Assembly: GCF_001421805.1 (NCBI RefSeq)
Contig: NZ_LMLC01000002.1
Coordinates: forward strand, 664,819-728,818
Origin: Sphingomonas sp. Leaf34
Lineage (GTDB): Bacteria; Pseudomonadota; Alphaproteobacteria; Sphingomonadales; Sphingomonadaceae
Reading direction: 5' to 3'
Length of the DNA: 64,000 bases
Part shown: positions 8,021 through 16,800 of the stretch, piece after piece
How the letters are laid out: each line of letters opens with the position of its first letter
Numbering within the stretch: the stretch's first letter is position 1
Notes under the pieces: generated by a model
The model's database searches: none
What the model was told of the DNA's origin: nothing
Seen by the model: the letters and a program-made list of their open reading frames with translations, nothing else
Position numbers and translations under genes: made by a program

Positions 8021-9427
8021 TCACCGACTGACCGTCGCGGCGGGCGGGGGCGACGCTCCGCCCGCCCACCCGCCGCCCAGCGCCGCCCATAGCTGGATCA
8101 AATTGGTCAGTTGCTGTTCCCGGACTGCGATGGCGTCCAGATCGGCCTGGAACAGGTTACGCTGGGCATCGAGTTCCTCGATATAGGCGGCATAACCGCC
8201 GCGATAGCGATCTCGGGCGAGGACAAGCGAGCGTTGCAGGATTGCACGACGCCGGTTGACGCGGTCCGCCTGCTCGCGCAGCCGGCGTTCGCCGGACAGG
8301 GCGTCCTCCACCTCGCCGAACGCGGTCAGGACCGCACCGCGATAGGCGAACGCCGCCTGATCGCGTTGTGCGGTCGCCACGTCGAAATCTGCGGTCAGCC
8401 GCCCCCCGGCAAAGAGCGGCGCCAGCACACTGGCCCCTGCATTCCACAACGTCACCGGGTTCCAGCCGAGGGCGTCGCTGAACAACGCACCCGCCGATCC
8501 GGTCAGCTGCACGTCGGGCAGGAACTCGGCGCGGCGCGATGCCAGCACGTGGTCAGCGGCGACCAGCGCATATTCGGCGCTAACCAGATCCGGCCGTCGA
8601 CGCAGCAGGGTCGAGGAAAGACCGGCGGGCGTGGCTGGCAGGGCGACGCGCGCCAATGCCCCCCGTACGATCGGACCGGGCAGGTCGCCAGTCAGCCGGC
8701 GCAGCGCATTCTCCTGCACCCGCATCGCCTGTTCGAGCACGGGGATGGTCTGCGCCACCGCCTCATATTCCGACTGTGCCTGCGTCAGCTCGAACTGCGA
8801 ACTGTAACCCAGCCGGGCGCGGTCGCTGGCGATGCGCAGCGCTTCGTCGCGGCTGGTCAGCGTGTTCCGGCTAACCTCCACTTGTGCTGCGAGTGACAGC
8901 AGGGTCACATAGCCGCGCACGGTCGCGGAGATCACCGCGAGGCGCGCTGCGTCGCGGTCTGCCCGGCTGGCGATATAGCGAGCGCGCGCAGCCCCTTCCA
9001 AATTACGTACCCGCCCGAACAGGTCGAGGGTCCACGCGCCCGCAAGACCCGGCTGTACCGAAACGCTGCGGGCCGACCCGCCTGTCTGGCCGGGTGCCTG
9101 CTGCACCACGACGCCAGCGCTGGCGTCGAGCGACGGCAGGCGCGCTGACCGCGCCTGCCGGGTTAACGCCTCCGCCTCCTCGACGCGGGCGACCGCGGCC
9201 AACACGTCGGTGTTGTTGGCAATGGCGCGATCTACCAGCGGGGGGATGGCCGGGTCGCCGAGCAGCCGCCACCAGCCCCGATCGGCCACCACGGTCGCCG
9301 CGGTCGGTGTGTCGCGCCACGCTGGCGGAGGAACCACTGCGGCCGAGATCGGGGCTGGCCGGATCGTGGGCGCACATCCGGACAGTATGATCGTGGCGAC
9401 GCCCGCAAGGATCGACGCGCGCATCAT
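8021..9427 (-). CDS. NodT-family outer-membrane efflux lipoprotein
   Basis: 468 residues. Signal peptide and lipobox LSGC (Cys about 18) give an outer-membrane-anchored lipoprotein; the body has two OEP (TolC-like) repeats with long alpha-helical segments such as VDRAIANNTDVLAAVARVEEAEAL and the C-terminal DLDAIAVREQQLTNLIQLWAALGGGW typical of NodT/OprM proteins. It is the outer-membrane duct of the tripartite pump encoded with the HlyD and DHA2 genes just upstream. Its ATG overlaps the HlyD stop codon, so translation is coupled. Confidence 0.92.
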   Translation of the reverse strand: MMRASILAGVATIILSGCAPTIRPAPISAAVVPPPAWRDTPTAATVVADRGWWRLLGDPAIPPLVDRAIANNTDVLAAVARVEEAEALTRQARSARLPSLDASAGVVVQQAPGQTGGSARSVSVQPGLAGAWTLDLFGRVRNLEGAARARYIASRADRDAARLAVISATVRGYVTLLSLAAQVEVSRNTLTSRDEALRIASDRARLGYSSQFELTQAQSEYEAVAQTIPVLEQAMRVQENALRRLTGDLPGPIVRGALARVALPATPAGLSSTLLRRRPDLVSAEYALVAADHVLASRRAEFLPDVQLTGSAGALFSDALGWNPVTLWNAGASVLAPLFAGGRLTADFDVATAQRDQAAFAYRGAVLTAFGEVEDALSGERRLREQADRVNRRRAILQRSLVLARDRYRGGYAAYIEELDAQRNLFQADLDAIAVREQQLTNLIQLWAALGGGWAGGASPPPAATVSR

Positions 9428-10590
9428 CGTTCCTGCTCGCGCGGCGACACCGCCCCGCCGGTATCGACCTGCGCAACCACCGACATGCCCGGCCGCAGAC
9501 GACGGGCGAGTGGCTGGCCGGGATCGATGCGGATCCGCACCGGAATGCGCTGGACGATCTTGGTGAAGTTGCCGCTAGCGTTGTCCGGACGCAGCACACT
9601 GAACTCCGACCCGGTGGCGGGCGCGATCTGTTCGACGTGGCCGCGCAGGCGCGCACCGTCGAGCGCATCGACGCGGAAGCTGGCAGGCTGGCCGATCCGC
9701 ATCCGCGCGGTCTGCGTCTCCTTGAAATTGCCGACCACCCACAATTGCTCAGGCACGAGGAACATGAGCTGCGATCCCGCGGCGACATATTGGCCGACGC
9801 GTACGGACGCCTCGCTGATCTGGCCGTCGCGCGGCGCGCGGATCAGTGTGTTCGACAGGTTGATCCTGGCAAGATCGACCTGCGCCTGCGCCTGTTGCAA
9901 CGCGCCTTCCAACGCGGCGCGCGAAACCTGGGTCGACCGTATCGTTTGGCGCTGGCTGTCGATGTTTGCCTCACTGCGGATCACGCCCGCCGCTGCGGCC
10001 AATCGGGTCGCACGCACCTGATCGCGCTCGCGCAGCGACACGGAGCCACGATCCGCCAGCTCGCTGACCCGCAACAGGTCGGCATCGGCGCGGACCAATT
10101 CGGATTGCGCCTGTTGCCGGTCGGCGATCCGGGTCCGAAGCGTCGCAGCATTCTGCGCGACCGTCTGGTCCCAGTTTGCGAGTTCGGCCGTGGCGATCTT
10201 CAACTGCGCCTGCGCCTGGTCGAGCTGCTGGCGATAGATGCGGTCGTCGATCCGCAACAATAGCTGCCCGCGCTTTACCGGCGCGAAGTCGCGCACCAGC
10301 ACATCGGTGACATAACCGTTGACCTGTGGCGCCATCGCCGTGATCTGGCCGCGGACATAGGCGTTCTCGGTCGTCCGGTCGTCGCTGGTGAACGGCCACA
10401 GCCGCCAGGCGTACAGCACGACAAGCGTCCCGATGACGAACACGATCGCCATTGCGATGACGGCGCGCCGGGTCGGGCGGATTGTCTTCGGCGGATCGTC
10501 CGGCGCGGACGAGGTTGCGTCCGTCATCGGCTCGGCCGGTGTGGCACCATCGGTGGTTTCACGGTCGAGCGTGGTGCGGGGATCGGTCAT
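9424..10590 (-). CDS. HlyD/EmrA-family periplasmic adaptor
   Basis: 388 residues from ATG 10590, four bases after the DHA2 transporter stop. One N-terminal membrane helix (AVIAMAIVFVIGTLVVLYAW) is followed by the EmrA signature (TENAYVRGQITAMAPQVNGYV), a long coiled-coil hairpin rich in Gln/Ala/Arg, then the barrel and the end of the lipoyl domain (RAPRDGQISEASVRVGQYV). It bridges the inner-membrane transporter and the NodT duct. Third gene of a tetR-emrB-emrA-nodT-like operon, probably controlled by the TetR at its head. Confidence 0.92.
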   Translation of the reverse strand: MTDPRTTLDRETTDGATPAEPMTDATSSAPDDPPKTIRPTRRAVIAMAIVFVIGTLVVLYAWRLWPFTSDDRTTENAYVRGQITAMAPQVNGYVTDVLVRDFAPVKRGQLLLRIDDRIYRQQLDQAQAQLKIATAELANWDQTVAQNAATLRTRIADRQQAQSELVRADADLLRVSELADRGSVSLRERDQVRATRLAAAAGVIRSEANIDSQRQTIRSTQVSRAALEGALQQAQAQVDLARINLSNTLIRAPRDGQISEASVRVGQYVAAGSQLMFLVPEQLWVVGNFKETQTARMRIGQPASFRVDALDGARLRGHVEQIAPATGSEFSVLRPDNASGNFTKIVQRIPVRIRIDPGQPLARRLRPGMSVVAQVDTGGAVSPREQER

Positions 10591-10594
10591 CGGA

Positions 10595-12268
10595 TCATAC
10601 CGTTGCGGAACTGGCGGAGGCGGAAGTACCGGCCGCGGGTTGGGTTGTCTTGCGCGCCGCACGTGTCGTGACGGCGACGCGGTACAGCGACCAGAGGAGG
10701 AAGATCGTGGCGACGATGGCGTTCAGCGTGAACACGTCGTTGAATGCGCGGACATGCGCTTCGCGCGTCGCGGTCTGCGCCAGAAGGCCGACGCCCTGTG
10801 CCTGACGACGCACCGGATCGGTGATCTGCGCGGCATACACCTGCCCCTGCTGGGCGAGCCGCTGCGCCACCACCGGGTCGCCGGGGTCGAGATTGGCAGT
10901 GATCTGCGCCGAATATTCGTGCTGCCGCACCTGCTCGAACGTGCCGTACAACGCTGGGCCGGCGAGACCGCCGATCGACTGCGTCACGGCGAACAGCACC
11001 GAGAAGGTGACGATATGATCCGCCCCCTTCGACAGTGCCTTCATCACGCCGGTCAGCAGCAGCGGCCCGATGAAGAGGCCGGATGCGATCGCCAGCAGCA
11101 ACTGGCTGACCATCATCGTCTGCGGCCGGGTATCGCTGGTCGCGTCGTTGTCGATCAGCGATCCAATGATGATGAGCAGGATCGCGCCGACGAACTGGAC
11201 AGGCATTGTCTTCGGCCCGAACGTCACCGCCGATACCGTCATCCCAAGCAGCAGGCCCGCGAGCATGACGGCGTAGAACAGTTGCAACTGGTCCGGTCCC
11301 ATTCCCAGCGTGCGGAGCAGGCCGGTCGCGGCATAGCTCTGTTCGGACAGCAGCAGCCGCATGGTCAGGGCACCAATCGCGAAGCGCAGCGTGTCGGCGG
11401 TGCCGAGCCAGCGCGTCTTGACCAGCGGGTTGCGGCGATGATGCTCGATCATGAACGCCACGATGAACAGCCCCAGCGCTGCGATCAGCGCGAACGCCAT
11501 CCAAGGCTGCTCCGTCCACCATTGCGTTCGCCCCTGCGCCAACACCGCACCGACCAGCGCGAAGGCGGGCGCCATCAGCGCGAAGGTTAGGAAGTCGAGG
11601 CGCTCGAACGAGGCGATGCGGATGCCCGGTGGCAGCTTCAGTGTCACGCACGCGGCCAGCGAACATAGCGCGAGTCCGAACTCGAACAGGTACAGCGTCT
11701 GCCATTCGCCCAGATCGAGGAGTGCGGGCGAGATCAGCCACGCGACCGGCGTCCACACCTGCGACAATCCCAGCGCGACGCATAATCCCTTGCCCAGCTT
11801 CGCCTTTGGAAACGCCTGCAACACATAGAAGAAGCCAAGGACGCTCATCGGCGCGGCAGCGAACCCCGCCACCGCGCGGACGAGGATCGCCATCTCGTAA
11901 CTTCGGATCATCAGATACAAGATCGTGATGGCGATATACGCCAGCAGGCTGCACTCGGCGTAGCGGCGAATGCCGAATTGCTGGCGGCATTTGAACAGGA
12001 TCAGGTTCGACGAGACGTTCGTCATGACATAGGCGGCGGGCAGCCACGTCCCCTCGACCGGGGTCAGGCCCAGCGCCCCCTGGATCTGCGGTAGGTTCGC
12101 AGAAATCAGGGCATTGCCAAGGCCCCCGGTCGCGCTGACCAGCACGCCGACCAACAAATATGACGCGCGCAGAGCGGGGCGATGCCGCGGGGTCGATGGC
12201 GACCCAGGCATTGAAGGCTTCTCATCCTCCTCCCACGCGGGGATCGGTTCGAGCGGCTGAAGTTGCAT
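10595..12268 (-). CDS. DHA2-family (EmrB-like) MFS drug exporter
   Basis: 557 residues from ATG 12268, 8 bases after the TetR stop. About 14 hydrophobic segments are visible, starting with ASYLLVGVLVSATGGLGNALI. DHA2 features include the short NLPQIQGALGL segment after TM1, and a long periplasmic loop before the last helix (QVRQHEYSAQITANLDPGDP) as in EmrB/FarB proteins paired with EmrA adaptors. Proton-driven export of hydrophobic drugs, phenolics or fatty acids is expected. The pump partners are the two genes that follow. Confidence 0.92.
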   Translation of the reverse strand: MQLQPLEPIPAWEEDEKPSMPGSPSTPRHRPALRASYLLVGVLVSATGGLGNALISANLPQIQGALGLTPVEGTWLPAAYVMTNVSSNLILFKCRQQFGIRRYAECSLLAYIAITILYLMIRSYEMAILVRAVAGFAAAPMSVLGFFYVLQAFPKAKLGKGLCVALGLSQVWTPVAWLISPALLDLGEWQTLYLFEFGLALCSLAACVTLKLPPGIRIASFERLDFLTFALMAPAFALVGAVLAQGRTQWWTEQPWMAFALIAALGLFIVAFMIEHHRRNPLVKTRWLGTADTLRFAIGALTMRLLLSEQSYAATGLLRTLGMGPDQLQLFYAVMLAGLLLGMTVSAVTFGPKTMPVQFVGAILLIIIGSLIDNDATSDTRPQTMMVSQLLLAIASGLFIGPLLLTGVMKALSKGADHIVTFSVLFAVTQSIGGLAGPALYGTFEQVRQHEYSAQITANLDPGDPVVAQRLAQQGQVYAAQITDPVRRQAQGVGLLAQTATREAHVRAFNDVFTLNAIVATIFLLWSLYRVAVTTRAARKTTQPAAGTSASASSATV

Positions 12269-12276
12269 GGTAAAGA

Positions 12277-12918
12277 TCAGCGGCCATCGGTCAGCGGGTG
12301 CGCGGGGTGGTGCTCGCCGATGTTGCCAGAGCTCCCGACATCGTCTGCAGACCACCCATTGCGGAAAAGGTTTCGCAGCCGGTCCTGCGTGTCGGTACGC
12401 GCCGACGTTCGCCCGCTCGCCCACGCGACTGCGAGTGATCCAAGGAAGATATCCGTTGCCGAAGCCGTTGCTTGGGCAAAGCCGTCACGTTGCGCGGCAC
12501 GCAGGAAAGTATCAGTGCTTTCGATGATCCCGTCGCAAGTCGATTTGAACGGCGACGCTGTCACAGACCAGCCCGCACGCAGGGGTTCTGGCAGGCCGTC
12601 ATAGGCGCGCATCCATTCGCCCAGCGCGTCAATCCATCGTTCCAGCACCTTTCCGCTGTCGCCGCCCGTCGCCACAATCGCTGCCTTTTCCCGATCGAGG
12701 CGCTCATGATGTGGTGCAAGCAGCGCAAGCAACAACGTGTCGCGCGTCGGAAAATGACGGTACAGCGTCGCGTTGCCCACGCCCGCAAGCTTTGCGATCG
12801 CGTCAATCGACACATCGACGCCGCCCTCCGCGATCGCACGACCGGCTACCTCGAGAATGTGCGCGCGGTTCTGCAACGCATCCTTGCGGGGCATTCGCGT
12901 GCTGGGCGACAACGTCAC
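12277..12918 (-). CDS. TetR-family regulator at the head of the efflux operon
   Basis: 213 residues from a GTG start at 12918 (see the Shine-Dalgarno at 12925-12930). HTH: NRAHILEVAGRAIAEGGVDVSIDAIAKLAGVGNATLYRHFPTRDTLL, canonical TetR with the recognition helix NATLYRHF. The C-terminal ligand domain resembles regulators of EmrAB-type and SDR operons. Being first gene of the efflux operon and facing the LLM oxidoreductase gene, it probably represses both directions through the GGGAGTCTCCC-type sites at 12939-12982. The open frame extends to 12984, but that segment overlaps the operators and lacks a ribosome-binding site. Confidence 0.85.
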   Translation of the reverse strand: MTLSPSTRMPRKDALQNRAHILEVAGRAIAEGGVDVSIDAIAKLAGVGNATLYRHFPTRDTLLLALLAPHHERLDREKAAIVATGGDSGKVLERWIDALGEWMRAYDGLPEPLRAGWSVTASPFKSTCDGIIESTDTFLRAAQRDGFAQATASATDIFLGSLAVAWASGRTSARTDTQDRLRNLFRNGWSADDVGSSGNIGEHHPAHPLTDGR

Positions 12919-12924
12919 GACATT

Positions 12925-12930
12925 CTCCTT
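12925..12930 (-). promoter_or_regulatory. Shine-Dalgarno deciding the GTG start of the efflux tetR
   Basis: AAGGAG on the minus strand, 6 bases before GTG 12918. Neither the upstream ATG at 12984 nor the downstream ATG at 12894 has a comparable site, so GTG 12918 is the preferred start. Confidence 0.7.
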
Positions 12931-12938
12931 GATAAACA

Positions 12939-12982
12939 GGGAGTCTCCCCATATCTGATTTTTCGAAACGGGGGTAGTCCCC
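12939..12982. promoter_or_regulatory. two tandem GGG(N)CCC palindromes, putative TetR operators
   Basis: Site 1 at 12939-12949 is the perfect palindrome GGGAGTCTCCC. Site 2 at 12971-12982 is GGGGTAGTCCCC, with 4-bp GGGG/CCCC outer arms. The centres are about 32 bp (three helical turns) apart, in the gap between the efflux-operon tetR (start 12918) and the divergent LLM gene (start 13037). The arrangement fits cooperative binding of two TetR dimers controlling both promoters. Confidence 0.55.
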
Positions 12983-13036
12983 ATTAAACTTTATCGGCTG
13001 CCCGGCGAGGCGTGGCCGGCAGGATCGGAACCTCCA

Positions 13037-14356
13037 ATGTCCAAGAAACTGCTTCTCGGGATGGTGTTTGGAAACGGCTATGGCGCACAACCTGGGGCAT
13101 GGCGGATGCCCGGTGTCGATCCGACGGGCTTCACCAATTTCGACACGCTGGTTCGCTATGCGCAGACGGCTGAGCGGGGGAAGTTCCAGTTCCTCTTCAT
13201 GCCCGACTTCCCGACCCTGAAGCCCAATACCGGTACCGATGCACAGCAATTGAACATCGAGCCGATGATGACTCTTGCCGCCGTCGCGCGCGGAACGGAG
13301 CGGATCGGCATGGTCGCGACCGGCTCCACGACGTTCAACGAGCCGTTCAATCTGGCGCGGCAGTTCAAGGCGCTCGACCTGATGAACCATGGTCGGACCG
13401 GCTGGAACGCGGTGCCGACCAGCGACCCCGCGATCGCCGCCAATTACGGCCGCGCCCTGCCGCCACGCGGCGAAAAATACGAGCGCCTGCACGAATTCGT
13501 CCAAATCGTGCAGGCGCTGTGGGGAAGTTGGGGCCGTGATGCGTGGCTGCACGATCAGGCGTCAGGGCGCTTCGCCGACATGGCGCAGATTCAGCCAGTC
13601 AATTTGCGCGGCCGGCATCTGGCGACCAGCGGCCCGCTGGCGTTGCCGGCGTCCGAACAGGGCCAGCCGGTGATCTTTCAGGCGGGCGGTGGCGATCAGG
13701 GGCTGGAAGTCGCCGGACGCTATGCCAGCGGCGTGATCGGCGCGGTGTTCTCGATGGAAGACGCCAAGGCACAACGCGACGCGCTGCGCGGCGCGGCCGA
13801 ACGCGCAGGTCGCGATCCGGACGAGATCAAGTTCTTCGCCGGGCTGATGACGACAATCGCACCCGACCGGCGGGCAGCGCTGGACCGCCGGATCGCGATG
13901 TCGGGCGCCAGCTTCGAGCAACGTATTGGGTACCTCGGTCAGATGATCGGGCTGGCGCTTGAACCGTCGCAACTTGATCAGCCACTCAGCGCCGCGCAGC
14001 TCTCCGCCGCTCGACCGTCGCCGCAGGACCCGCGTGCCGGAAATGCGCTAAAGATCGCTAGCGAGGGCTGGTCGCTCCGCGACGTGCTGGCGCACGGCGT
14101 CATCGATTATCATCCAATGATCGTCGGGCCCGCGGTCGAGGCGGCCGACCACATGCAGACATGGTTCGAAGCGGATGCCTGTGACGGCTTCTGGCTGTGT
14201 CCGGACGTCTTTGAAGACGGCCTGCCGAAGCTGGTCGACGAACTGGTGCCGATTCTTCAGCAGCGAGGCCTGTTCCACGACGACTACGAAGGGACGACGC
14301 TGCGCGATCATCTCGGCGCGCCCGCGCAATATGGCCGCGACCCGCGCCTGAACTGA
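13037..14356 (+). CDS. LLM-class flavin-dependent monooxygenase (NtaA/SnaA/DszA type)
   Basis: 439 residues of the bacterial luciferase-like family, subgroup NtaA/DmoA/SnaA. Signatures: the N-terminal strand and loop GNGYGAQPGAWRMPGVDP, RTGWNAVPTSDPAIAANYG (the highly conserved GWN-VT segment), HEFVQIVQALWGSW, QAGGGDQGLEVAGRYASGVIG. These enzymes use reduced FMN supplied by a partner reductase to oxidise sulfonates, chelators, dibenzothiophene sulfone or similar substrates. The nitroreductase gene follows 26 bp downstream and may form a unit with it. Divergent from the efflux operon, so the block may detoxify one compound by both oxidation and export. Confidence 0.88.
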   Translation: MSKKLLLGMVFGNGYGAQPGAWRMPGVDPTGFTNFDTLVRYAQTAERGKFQFLFMPDFPTLKPNTGTDAQQLNIEPMMTLAAVARGTERIGMVATGSTTFNEPFNLARQFKALDLMNHGRTGWNAVPTSDPAIAANYGRALPPRGEKYERLHEFVQIVQALWGSWGRDAWLHDQASGRFADMAQIQPVNLRGRHLATSGPLALPASEQGQPVIFQAGGGDQGLEVAGRYASGVIGAVFSMEDAKAQRDALRGAAERAGRDPDEIKFFAGLMTTIAPDRRAALDRRIAMSGASFEQRIGYLGQMIGLALEPSQLDQPLSAAQLSAARPSPQDPRAGNALKIASEGWSLRDVLAHGVIDYHPMIVGPAVEAADHMQTWFEADACDGFWLCPDVFEDGLPKLVDELVPILQQRGLFHDDYEGTTLRDHLGAPAQYGRDPRLN

Positions 14357-14382
14357 ATGCTTGATGTTACAGCGAGGTATCT

Positions 14383-15087
14383 ATGACTGACACTCTATCC
14401 ATTACTACCCCCGACGACACCCAGTCATTCCAGCAGACAGTTCGGGGCCGGCGATCCTATCGCGGTTTCCTCGATCGCGTCGTCCCCGACGACGTCTTGG
14501 CCGCAGTGCTGCAGGATGCGCAATGCGCGCCATCGAACTGCAATACCCAGCCATGGGACGTGCATATCGTCCGAGGCGCGAAGCTGACTGATCTGTCGCG
14601 CATCCTGCACGCGAAGAACGATGCGGGCGAGTTTACCGGCGACTTCTCGTTCGACATGGGGGCGTTCTACGGCTGCTATGGCGATCGCAAGAACGCGCAG
14701 GGCAAGGCCTATTACGAGGCAATGAACGTTATGCGCGAGGACAAGGATGGTCGCCGTCGTGCCGCAGCTAAAAACCTGTCCTTCTTCGGTGCACCGCAAG
14801 TCGCGTTGATGTTCATGCCCTCGTTCGGCGATGACGTGCGCACCGCGGGTGACATCGGCATGTACGGCCAGACGTTCCTTCTGTCGCTCGCGGCGCGGGG
14901 TCTAGGCGGTATCCCGCAGACGTCGCTAGGGTTCTATGCGGGCACGATCCGTGAGTTTCTGGGGATCTCGCCTGACATGAAGATGCTATTCGGCATGTCA
15001 TTCGGCTACCCCGACGATGATGCGCCGGGCAACCGGATGCGGATGGGCCGCGTGCCAGTCGCCGAGAGTGTACATTTTCACGACTGA
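14383..15087 (+). CDS. nitroreductase-family FMN oxidoreductase
   Basis: 234 residues. The start of the family fold is clear: VRGRRSYRGFLDRVVPDDVL (FMN-binding R-R-S), APSNCNTQPWDVHIV (the conserved SNxQPW motif), then DIGMYGQTFLLSLAARGLGGIPQTSLGFY and the C-terminal MSFGYPDDDAPGN. Members reduce nitroaromatics, quinones or enones with NAD(P)H. Probably co-transcribed with the LLM monooxygenase, for which it could supply reduced flavin or act on the same substrate. Confidence 0.88.
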   Translation: MTDTLSITTPDDTQSFQQTVRGRRSYRGFLDRVVPDDVLAAVLQDAQCAPSNCNTQPWDVHIVRGAKLTDLSRILHAKNDAGEFTGDFSFDMGAFYGCYGDRKNAQGKAYYEAMNVMREDKDGRRRAAAKNLSFFGAPQVALMFMPSFGDDVRTAGDIGMYGQTFLLSLAARGLGGIPQTSLGFYAGTIREFLGISPDMKMLFGMSFGYPDDDAPGNRMRMGRVPVAESVHFHD

Positions 15088-15218
15088 TCCGGTTGGGCGG
15101 CTCGCCTATGGTTTTTAGGCTGTTAGCAAACACTAGGCAGGCCGCTATAATTGAACAGTTACCAGCCGGACTTGGCCCAACGAGACGCGCACGGCAGGGA
15201 CAGCTATTAAGGCTACGG

Positions 15219-15413
15219 TCAAAGCAGAAGCGAAGACGAAAAGATAATCGCTAGGACATGATCATTCGCGGCGGTGAATACGTTTGCCTCCGCGAGGTCG
15301 ACACGCTCCCCCTCCCTCAGCCAAACACCGCCGGCCACGGCGTTTGGCATTCCGGACGACGTTTCGGCAAACAGGTATGCGCGAGGACCAAGTTTGCAGC
15401 GTGATCGACGCAA
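15219..15413 (-). CDS. possible small hypothetical ORF in a 620-bp gap
   Basis: The stretch 15088-15709 has no convincing gene. The best candidate is a minus-strand 64-codon frame (TTG start) whose C-terminal 50 residues (AYLFAETSSGMPNAVAGG, then VWLREGERVDLAEANVF) look protein-like, while a protein-like N-terminus lies in another frame (RERFMMRDLATAPLSKHLA, around 15400-15460). This could be a frameshifted small gene. No family recognised. The last 150 bp before 15710 are AT-rich and probably hold the promoter of the esterase gene. Confidence 0.2.
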   Translation of the reverse strand: MRRSRCKLGPRAYLFAETSSGMPNAVAGGVWLREGERVDLAEANVFTAANDHVLAIIFSSSLLL

Positions 15414-15709
15414 GGTGCTTCGAGAGTGGTGCCGTAGCCAGATCGCGCATCATAAAGCGCTCACGCAGATACATGTCGTGGGGGCATTCCAGTGACCGAC
15501 AAGATAAACAAAATCGCGATGTGCGATACTATAGCCTCGTGTGCTGATGTCAAAAGTATCACGGGCAAGATGACAGGAAAATTAGAAAACATGCGCCATG
15601 CCTAATCCGATCCATTCTCTTTCCAGATTACCTCGATTGATGAGCGAAGCACTTTAGGAAGATTCTTATTGAACTTGTTTTAGTCTTATTTTCTCGAAAG
15701 GAGTAGCAG

Positions 15710-16738
15710 ATGAACCGGGCATGGTTGACGACAACAGGATTTCTGGTGATGGGATTAGCCGGGAGCAGTACCGTATTGGCGAGAACAGTCCCAGCTGGCC
15801 AAGTTGCGGGTCCACAAACGATCCGGGTCGAGGTGACGACCGGGCAGGTCGATACGATTGGGGGGGTGATCTATTCGCAGGTGAAATCAACGCGTGCGAT
15901 GCGTCAGCTCCGGATGACCGTACTGGTGCCGCGCACCGAAGATCTGAAGCCGGCGATCATTTATTTCCCCGGCGGTGGCTTCATCTCTGCGGACTATGAG
16001 AAATACAGCGAGATGAGGACGGCGCTGGCGCGCGCGGGTTTCGTCGTCGCCGCAGCGGAATATCGCGTCGTGCCGGACAAATTCCCGGCGCTGGTCCAGG
16101 ATGGCAAAGCGGCGGTCCGTTACCTGCGCGAACACGCGGAGGAATACGGCATCGACCCGGCGCGCATCGGCGTGATTGGTGACTCCGCCGGCGGCTATGT
16201 CGCCCAGATGCTCGGGACGACCAATGGCGAACGCACCTTTGACAAGGGCGACTTCACCGACAAATCCTCCGACGTTCAGGCGGCCGTATCGTTGTACGGG
16301 ATCTCCGATCTGCGCAGTATCGGCGAAGGCTTTCCCAAGGCCGTGCAGAAGGTCCACCAATCACCCGCAGTCACAGAAGCGCTGTTGGTCAACGGCACGG
16401 CCTTCGGAACGTTTCCAGGTGCAACGATCAACAGCGATCCCGAAAAGGCTCTCGCGGCGAGTTCGATGGGGCATATGCAGGGCAAGAAGCCACCCTTCCT
16501 CATCATGCATGGTACGGCCGACACGCTGGTATCGCCCATGCAAAGCAGGCACCTGTACGACGCTCTCAAGGCCGGCGGAAACAAGGCCGAGCTTATTCTG
16601 GTCGATGGTGCGGGGCACGGTGACATCTACTGGTATCAGACACCGATCATCGATCGGGTCGTGACATGGTTCAAAAACACACTGGGTGGCCCGATCAAAG
16701 GAGCAGCGAAGCCAAAGGCGCGTGACGCCAACCTGTAA
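15710..16738 (+). CDS. secreted alpha/beta-hydrolase (BD-FAE/carboxylesterase-like)
   Basis: 342 residues with an N-terminal signal peptide (MNRAWLTTTGFLVMGLAGSSTVLA). Hydrolase motifs: oxyanion-hole IIYFPGGGFIS (an HGGG variant with Pro replacing His), nucleophile Ser in IGDSAGGYVA, acid Asp in HGTADTLVSP, and His in GAGHGDIYWYQ. The fold and size match BD-FAE/xylan-esterase-like enzymes that deacylate plant polysaccharides or small esters. ATG 15710 follows AAAGGAG at good spacing. It stands alone, convergent with the LysR gene 16785-17666. Confidence 0.85.
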   Translation: MNRAWLTTTGFLVMGLAGSSTVLARTVPAGQVAGPQTIRVEVTTGQVDTIGGVIYSQVKSTRAMRQLRMTVLVPRTEDLKPAIIYFPGGGFISADYEKYSEMRTALARAGFVVAAAEYRVVPDKFPALVQDGKAAVRYLREHAEEYGIDPARIGVIGDSAGGYVAQMLGTTNGERTFDKGDFTDKSSDVQAAVSLYGISDLRSIGEGFPKAVQKVHQSPAVTEALLVNGTAFGTFPGATINSDPEKALAASSMGHMQGKKPPFLIMHGTADTLVSPMQSRHLYDALKAGGNKAELILVDGAGHGDIYWYQTPIIDRVVTWFKNTLGGPIKGAAKPKARDANL

Positions 16739-16769
16739 ACCTGAACAGCAGCCCCCGCCGCGCCCCGTC

Positions 16770-16800
16770 CGCCTGCGGGGGATTTCAGTTCCCGCAGGCG
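16770..16800. terminator. shared hairpin between convergent esterase and lysR genes
   Basis: 10-bp arms CGCCTGCGGG / CCCGCAGGCG with an 11-base loop, overlapping the lysR stop codon at 16785 and lying 32 bases after the esterase stop. No T-run, but the position fits a bidirectional terminator. Confidence 0.5.

Noticed and set aside
10388..11590. 400-codon plus-strand frame antisense to the DHA2 and HlyD genes
   Set aside because: Composition of a codon-position shadow (His/Arg/Gln-rich), no recognisable family.
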